Positions 11,001 through 17,000 of a DNA stretch of 25,598 bases are shown here, one piece after another. Each line of letters opens with the position of its first letter. Within the stretch, counting starts at the first letter, position 1. Source of the stretch: Anaerolineae bacterium. GTDB lineage: Bacteria > Chloroflexota > Anaerolineae > 4572-78 > J111. The position numbers were made by a program, and so were the translations under genes. The DNA is taken from NCBI GenBank assembly GCA_020433835.1, contig JAGRBY010000031.1:1-25598 (forward strand), given 5' to 3'. A model generated the notes under the pieces. It saw nothing but the letters and a program-made list of their open reading frames with translations. It searched no databases and was not told the origin of the DNA.

Positions 11001-14000
11001 CCCTCAGCGACGTCGATAGTATCGCCCGGTGAGGCCACCGCCAGCGCGGCTCCGATGCTGCCGTAGATGGTGCCGTTGACACGGGCCAAACAGGCGTTGA
11101 CCTCATCCGCACCCATATCGGACGCGGCATTGATGGGGCGCGGATCTTCTTCAAAGTCGCGAGTCACCTGGGCCAGCGTCTCGCCGGCATTAATAACCGC
11201 AGAGGTGGATTTTACGTGAAAATCGCGTTCGGCTGGATCGACGAGTTGGGGATCGGCATCAACATTGCCGCTGCCTGCTCCCACCGATCCGGTTACTTGA
11301 GTTGCTGCCCCGGCCGTCGAATAGTTGTTAAAGCTGATGGTCGCACCGGCCGCCGCGGTGTGGATGGCGTGATCGGTACCGTTGGCCTGATTCTCAGCAA
11401 AGATGTTATTCTTGATGGTCGGGCTGCCACTGTTGACATAGACAGCGCCACCGGCATTGGCACCGGAAACCTCGTTAGCATAGAAGGTATTGTGTAAGAT
11501 ATCAGGGCCACCACTGTTGATATAAACGCCACCACCAAAGTTATTAGCCTGATTTTCGTAAATAAATGTGTTGATGAGCGAGAGACCATTACCACTTTCA
11601 TGGTAAATTGCCGCGCCTTCATCAGCCTGATTGCCGTAGAAATGATTACCTAAATCCAGGTTGGCCGCAGCCGCATTGTACAAGCCACCCCCTTGAACGG
11701 CGCTGTTTTCGTAAACGCTGCTCTCGCCCGCCATATTTAACGTTCCATCGTTGTAGAGACCACCACCGTCACCGACACCATTGGCCGTGTTGTTGTGGAT
11801 CTCACTTTCATTGGTCAGCGAGAGGGTGCTGCTCGATTGGATAAATACGCCGCCACCATATTCGGCTGTGCTGGACAAAACCGTCATGGCTTCAAAGACG
11901 ACGGTACTGCCTTGCATGTAGACACCGCCACCCGCATCGCCACCGCTCGGACCTCCGCCCAAACCGGTAGCGTTACCGTTTTGCAGTTCAATGTTGTACA
12001 GCGTTACGTCTGAATTATCGATGAACAAGGCTCGCCCCTGCCCTTCCGGGTTTAGGATCGTCTTGTTGCCGGTCAGGGCAGTGAAGGCATCATTGTAGCC
12101 GCCCTCGATAATCAAGTTGTGGGTGATGTGAACCGTCTGGCTGATGATCCCGCTGCCGGGGTTATAGGGATGCACGCCGCGACACTCATCATCCGTAACC
12201 CGAATGGTATTGCCGGCCTCGCTGTTGTAAATAGCCGTTTGCAGGTTGCCGTAGACGATGCCACTCTCTATAACTTTGGCCAAACAACCCGGTATTTCAT
12301 CGGCACCCAGGTCGAAGCCCTGGTTGCTGGGGCGGGTGTCGTACGGATCCGTATCAAAGTCGTAGGTCAGCGTCATCGTCGGATCACCGACATCGACCAT
12401 GGGCGAACTGCTGTTCAGGTGGAAATCGCCGTTCGGGGCATCGACAAAGCTCGGATCGACGGCCAAACTGTTCGATCCGGCTGCGGCACTGCCACCATAG
12501 GCATTGGCTGCCGGGAAGGTATTGTTATAGTCAGGTGTAAAGGCCGGAGTACTGAAAATAGCATGGCCATCAGCCGCCGTATTTTCGGAGAAAATATTAT
12601 TGACGACGCTGGGGCTGGCATTTTCGGTATAGAAGCCACCACCGCCGGTGGTCGCATCATTGCTGTAGAGGGTGTTATGGCGCACGGTCAGGCCGGTCGA
12701 GGCGTTGTAGATAGCTCCACCGTTATTGGCGCTGTTATCGCGGATGATATTGTTTTGCAGCAGCGATTGACCGCCATTATGGAAAAATGCTCCACCATCG
12801 TTCGTAGCTGTGTTATCGAGCAATAAAGCATCATCGACGGTTAGTTGGCCGCCGGCGTTATAGATAGCACCACCATCCGGGGCGGTATTGGCGTAAATGA
12901 GGTTGTCGCCGGTTTCGAGCAGGTTATCGCCCTGCAAGGTTACGGTTCCAGCCTCAACATACAGCGCACCACCACCACCGCTGGTGGCGGTGTTGCTGTA
13001 GATGCGGTTGTGGGTCATCGAGACCACCCCGCTTCTGACCAGCACCCCGGCACCGTTGTTGCCACTGCCGTTACGCAGGTGGAGTCCCTCAATCACAATC
13101 AGCGAACTGGAGATGGTTTGCGGCATGGTAATGTAGACCACGCGCCCGCTGTCCAAAGCATCGAGTACCGTCGGATTTGTTTCAGGGTTAGACGGACCGC
13201 CCAAATTGTTGGTTTTGGTGTATCCACCCTGAATCGTAATCGATTTGGTGATAAGTATCGTCTGATTGACGACGGTCCCACCATCATTAAACGGACGCAC
13301 GCCGGCACACACACCGGCTACGCGAATGAAATCGCCGTCGGTGGCATCATCGATGGCGGTTTGGACCGCGCCGTAAATGCGCGACCCCGTGTTGATGCGG
13401 GCGAAACAGCCGGCTATTTCATCAACCCCGATATCGGGATTTTGGTTTGAGGGGCGCGGATCTTCATCGATATCAAGGATGATCGGGCTGGCAGGATCGC
13501 CTTCATCTTCAACGCTTGAGCCGGAGGCGATGTGCAGGAAATTGGTATCGGTCAGCACTGTCGACAGGAAGCCGGGATCGACGGCGATGTTGCCGTTACT
13601 GCCGGTTTGATCGGCCAGGCCGCCATAGTTATCGCTCGTGTTGCCGACCACGTCATTATAAGCAAATGATGGGGCTGTACCGGCGCTAAATATACCTCCA
13701 CCGCTGGCCGCCGTATTGGAAATGAGAATAGTGCTATTGATGATAGGAGCCGAACTGCCCGCGTTGTGATAAATACCACCGCCCTGGCTCGAGGCCTGGT
13801 TAGCGTAGAAGGTATCGTGACGCACGGCTAAAGTGTTCGACTCATTGTACAAACCACCGCCGTTTGAAGAGGCAGCGTTACTGGTTACAATCGTATTGAT
13901 CAGATTGAGCTCGGCACTGCCGGCGTTGTAGAAACCGCCCCCATTCTGGGCTGTATTGTGAGCAGCAATAATACCTTCAGTGGTTAAGGTTCCGGCGGCG

Positions 14001-17000
14001 TTGTAAGCGGCCCCGCCACTGCTGGTAGCGCTATTGCTCAGCACGCTTGTCTGACTAAGGGTGGTGGTGCCACTGAGGTTGTAAACCCCGGCTCCGTTGG
14101 TGGCCTGGTTCCCCGAAATGATCAGATCCTCGGTTTGCAGTGTGCTGTTAGCATTGAACAAGCCGCCACCGTTGGTTGCCTGACCGCCGGTTAATGTCAA
14201 TCGTACCAAGCTGACATTGGCCGAGTTGGTTACAACCACAGTGCGGCCCAAATCCTGCGCATCGAGCGTAGTGACCACGGGGTTGGTCTCTGGGTTGTTG
14301 TCAAAGTTGCTGTTGTAGCCTCCGGCAATCGTAATATTGCGGGTAACAAGTGCCGTTTGGCTGAGCGTCTCACTACCAACTAGACGAGGTTGTGCGCCAC
14401 GGCAGGTACCGGAAACCTGAACGGTATTGCCGTTCGCAGCAGCATCAATGGCGTCTTGCAGAACACCGTAGATGGTCGCCGGAGATTGCAGCACCCGGGC
14501 CAAACAACCGCTCAATTCATCGGCTCCCACATCGAAGCCCTGGTTAATGGGGCGGAAATCGCCGTCGATGTCATCGAACACGGTTGAATCGGGATCACCG
14601 GCATCAACTGCCGCCGAGTCAATTGTTAGGTGGAGATCACCGCTGGCGGCATCGACAAATAAAGGATCGCCTGTACTGCTGTTTGCGCCGGTAGAAACGT
14701 TACTGTTGTTCGGGCTATTACTAAAGTAGAGGTTGTAATCAATTGAGGCAGCGATTGTACCGGAGTCGCCTCGATAAAAAGCGCCACCGCCGCCGGTGCC
14801 CGTGTTCTCGGCAAAGATCATATTCGACAGAACCAGCCCACTGGTGTTGTTATCAAACACACCACCACCGAAGCTCGTAGCCTGGTTACCGTATAGCGTA
14901 TTATTGGCCGATTTGAGCGTGCCGCTGTTGAAAATTCCACCGCCGCTGCCGGTGGTCGTATTGCTGTAAATGAAATTATTTTGCAGATTAAGCGTTCCGC
15001 CGGACACGTAAATACCACCGCCATTACTGGCGCTGCCGCCATAGATACGGCTGCCGGTTATGGTTGGCGTGCCGACGGCGACGTAAATACCACCCCCGTT
15101 TTGAGCAGCGGTCGTATTGGAAATCGAAAGGTTGGTCAGCAGAGGGCTTCCTCCGGCCACATAAACAGCCCCACCGGAAGCGTTAGCCGAGGTATTAGAA
15201 ATAACAACCTCGTCAACAATAATGGGCGCCGCGGGGGTTAAGTTGCCGATGTAAATTCCGGCTCCTCTATCCGCACTGCTGTCTTGAATAATTAGGCGCG
15301 ATAGTGTAATAGCGGGGCTGCGCACCAAGCTGATGCCCCCGCCGGAAGCAGGCCCTTTCGCATTTTTGATAGTAAAGTTATCGATGGTGATAGGGAAAGC
15401 GTTGGATGAGTCAATATAAATCCCAACGCCTGTATCTTGAATATCGATTTGGGTATTGGCCGGCGCTCCGGGGCGACTCAGGAAGTTGTTGCTGTAACCA
15501 CCATATAATTGAACGGGATCATTGATCGTAATCCCATCAGGAATAGCGTACGATCCCTGGGCAACACGAATCGCATCGCCCGTTGCAGCCTGGGTAGCGG
15601 CGTGATTGATCGTCCGGCAGGGGGATGTCCGAACGGTACAGTTATTGTTGGTATTGTTCCCGATCGAAGAGACGTATCGGTCACCAATCGTGCCGTTGGC
15701 TATGGTTGTATCATCGACACTGGCAGATGCATCAAAACTTTGCGAAGTGGCGACAACGGTCACTACTTCCTCCAGACCGGCCGGCGCTGTTTCGGCAACC
15801 GCCACACGCACTACGATAGAGGTTGAACTACCGGCGGCCAAGGTAACCGGCGTTGTAGGCACAATAAGCGTACCCCACCCAAAGGGAGACGAGGTAAAGT
15901 CGATAGTGTAGGTATCGGTGGTTGGGCCGCTGTTGCGCAGGGTATAGGTGTAGGTTATTACATCGCCGGAGTCGACGTATAAAGGATCATCAAAGGGTGG
16001 ATCATCATTGTCGATCAACTCGACGCCGGGCGTGGCAATAAGATCGGTGACGCTGGCAAATGTACCGGCGTTCGATTGGGAAGTGGCCGTAACGATAGTT
16101 TGATTGTAGAGCGGCTCCGGCACGGTGCTCGGTATTTCGACCACAACCTCAAACGTGGTACTGTCTCCGGCATCAAGGGCAATAACCGAGGAGGGAATAA
16201 TGCTGACATTCAATCCATCAGAGTTAGAGGTGGTCAAATCAAATGTGTCGCTGGCCGATATATTGCCCAAATTGGTGATGGCATGGGTAAAGGTGATGAA
16301 ACTGCTGGCGATTTGCGCTGTGTCGGTAACGACCACCGGACTTTCCGGCGCTGCCGATAGCAAGACACCCGCATAGAAACGGCTTTCATCCGCACCAATA
16401 TCGGCGCGATTTCCTTGAGGACGCGCGTCATTTTCAAAGTCGGTGGTGACAGGCGAAGCCGGATCGGCCGCGTTGATCGAAGTTGAGTTCGATTGCAGCC
16501 GGAAGTCATTCGCTCCCGCATTTTCAAAGCTAGGATTGTCCGAAATATCATTTGGGCCGGAAAAGGCCGTGCTGTTATTAAAGAAGTTATTGTAATCAAG
16601 GTTAACCGCGCCCGCGCCGGCAGCAGCAAGGCCATCCGTCGTATTACTGGCGACAATGTTGCTGCGCAGCGTGACCTGGCCACCGCTCGCGCCATAGACT
16701 CCACCCCCGGATGAAGCACTGTTGCTGTAGATGGTGTTGTGCAGCAACGTTGAACTACTGCCGCTTGCGTTGTAAACCCCACCGCCCTGATTACTGGCGC
16801 TATTGGCATGAATAATGTTGTTACGCAGGGTAGCATTAACGTTGCTGCCCAAATAAACACCGGCTCCATTTGTTGCCGATCCGCCGGTCAGCCGCAGATT
16901 TTCGATGATGGGGCTGATGCTCGATGACCCTTCAATGTAAATAGCGCGGCCTGCCCCGTTGGCGTCAAACACCGTCGGGCCGTAAATGGGGTTAATCCAG

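Noticed and set aside
12119..12826. A 235-codon open frame on the + strand, antisense to the giant gene, with other antisense frames of 100-200 codons at 5112-5303, 7799-8290, 10127-10603 and 12845-13450
   Set aside because: They follow the repeat pattern of the giant gene read backwards, are rich in residues from reversed Gly/Asn/Thr codons, and have no ribosome sites or recognisable domains.
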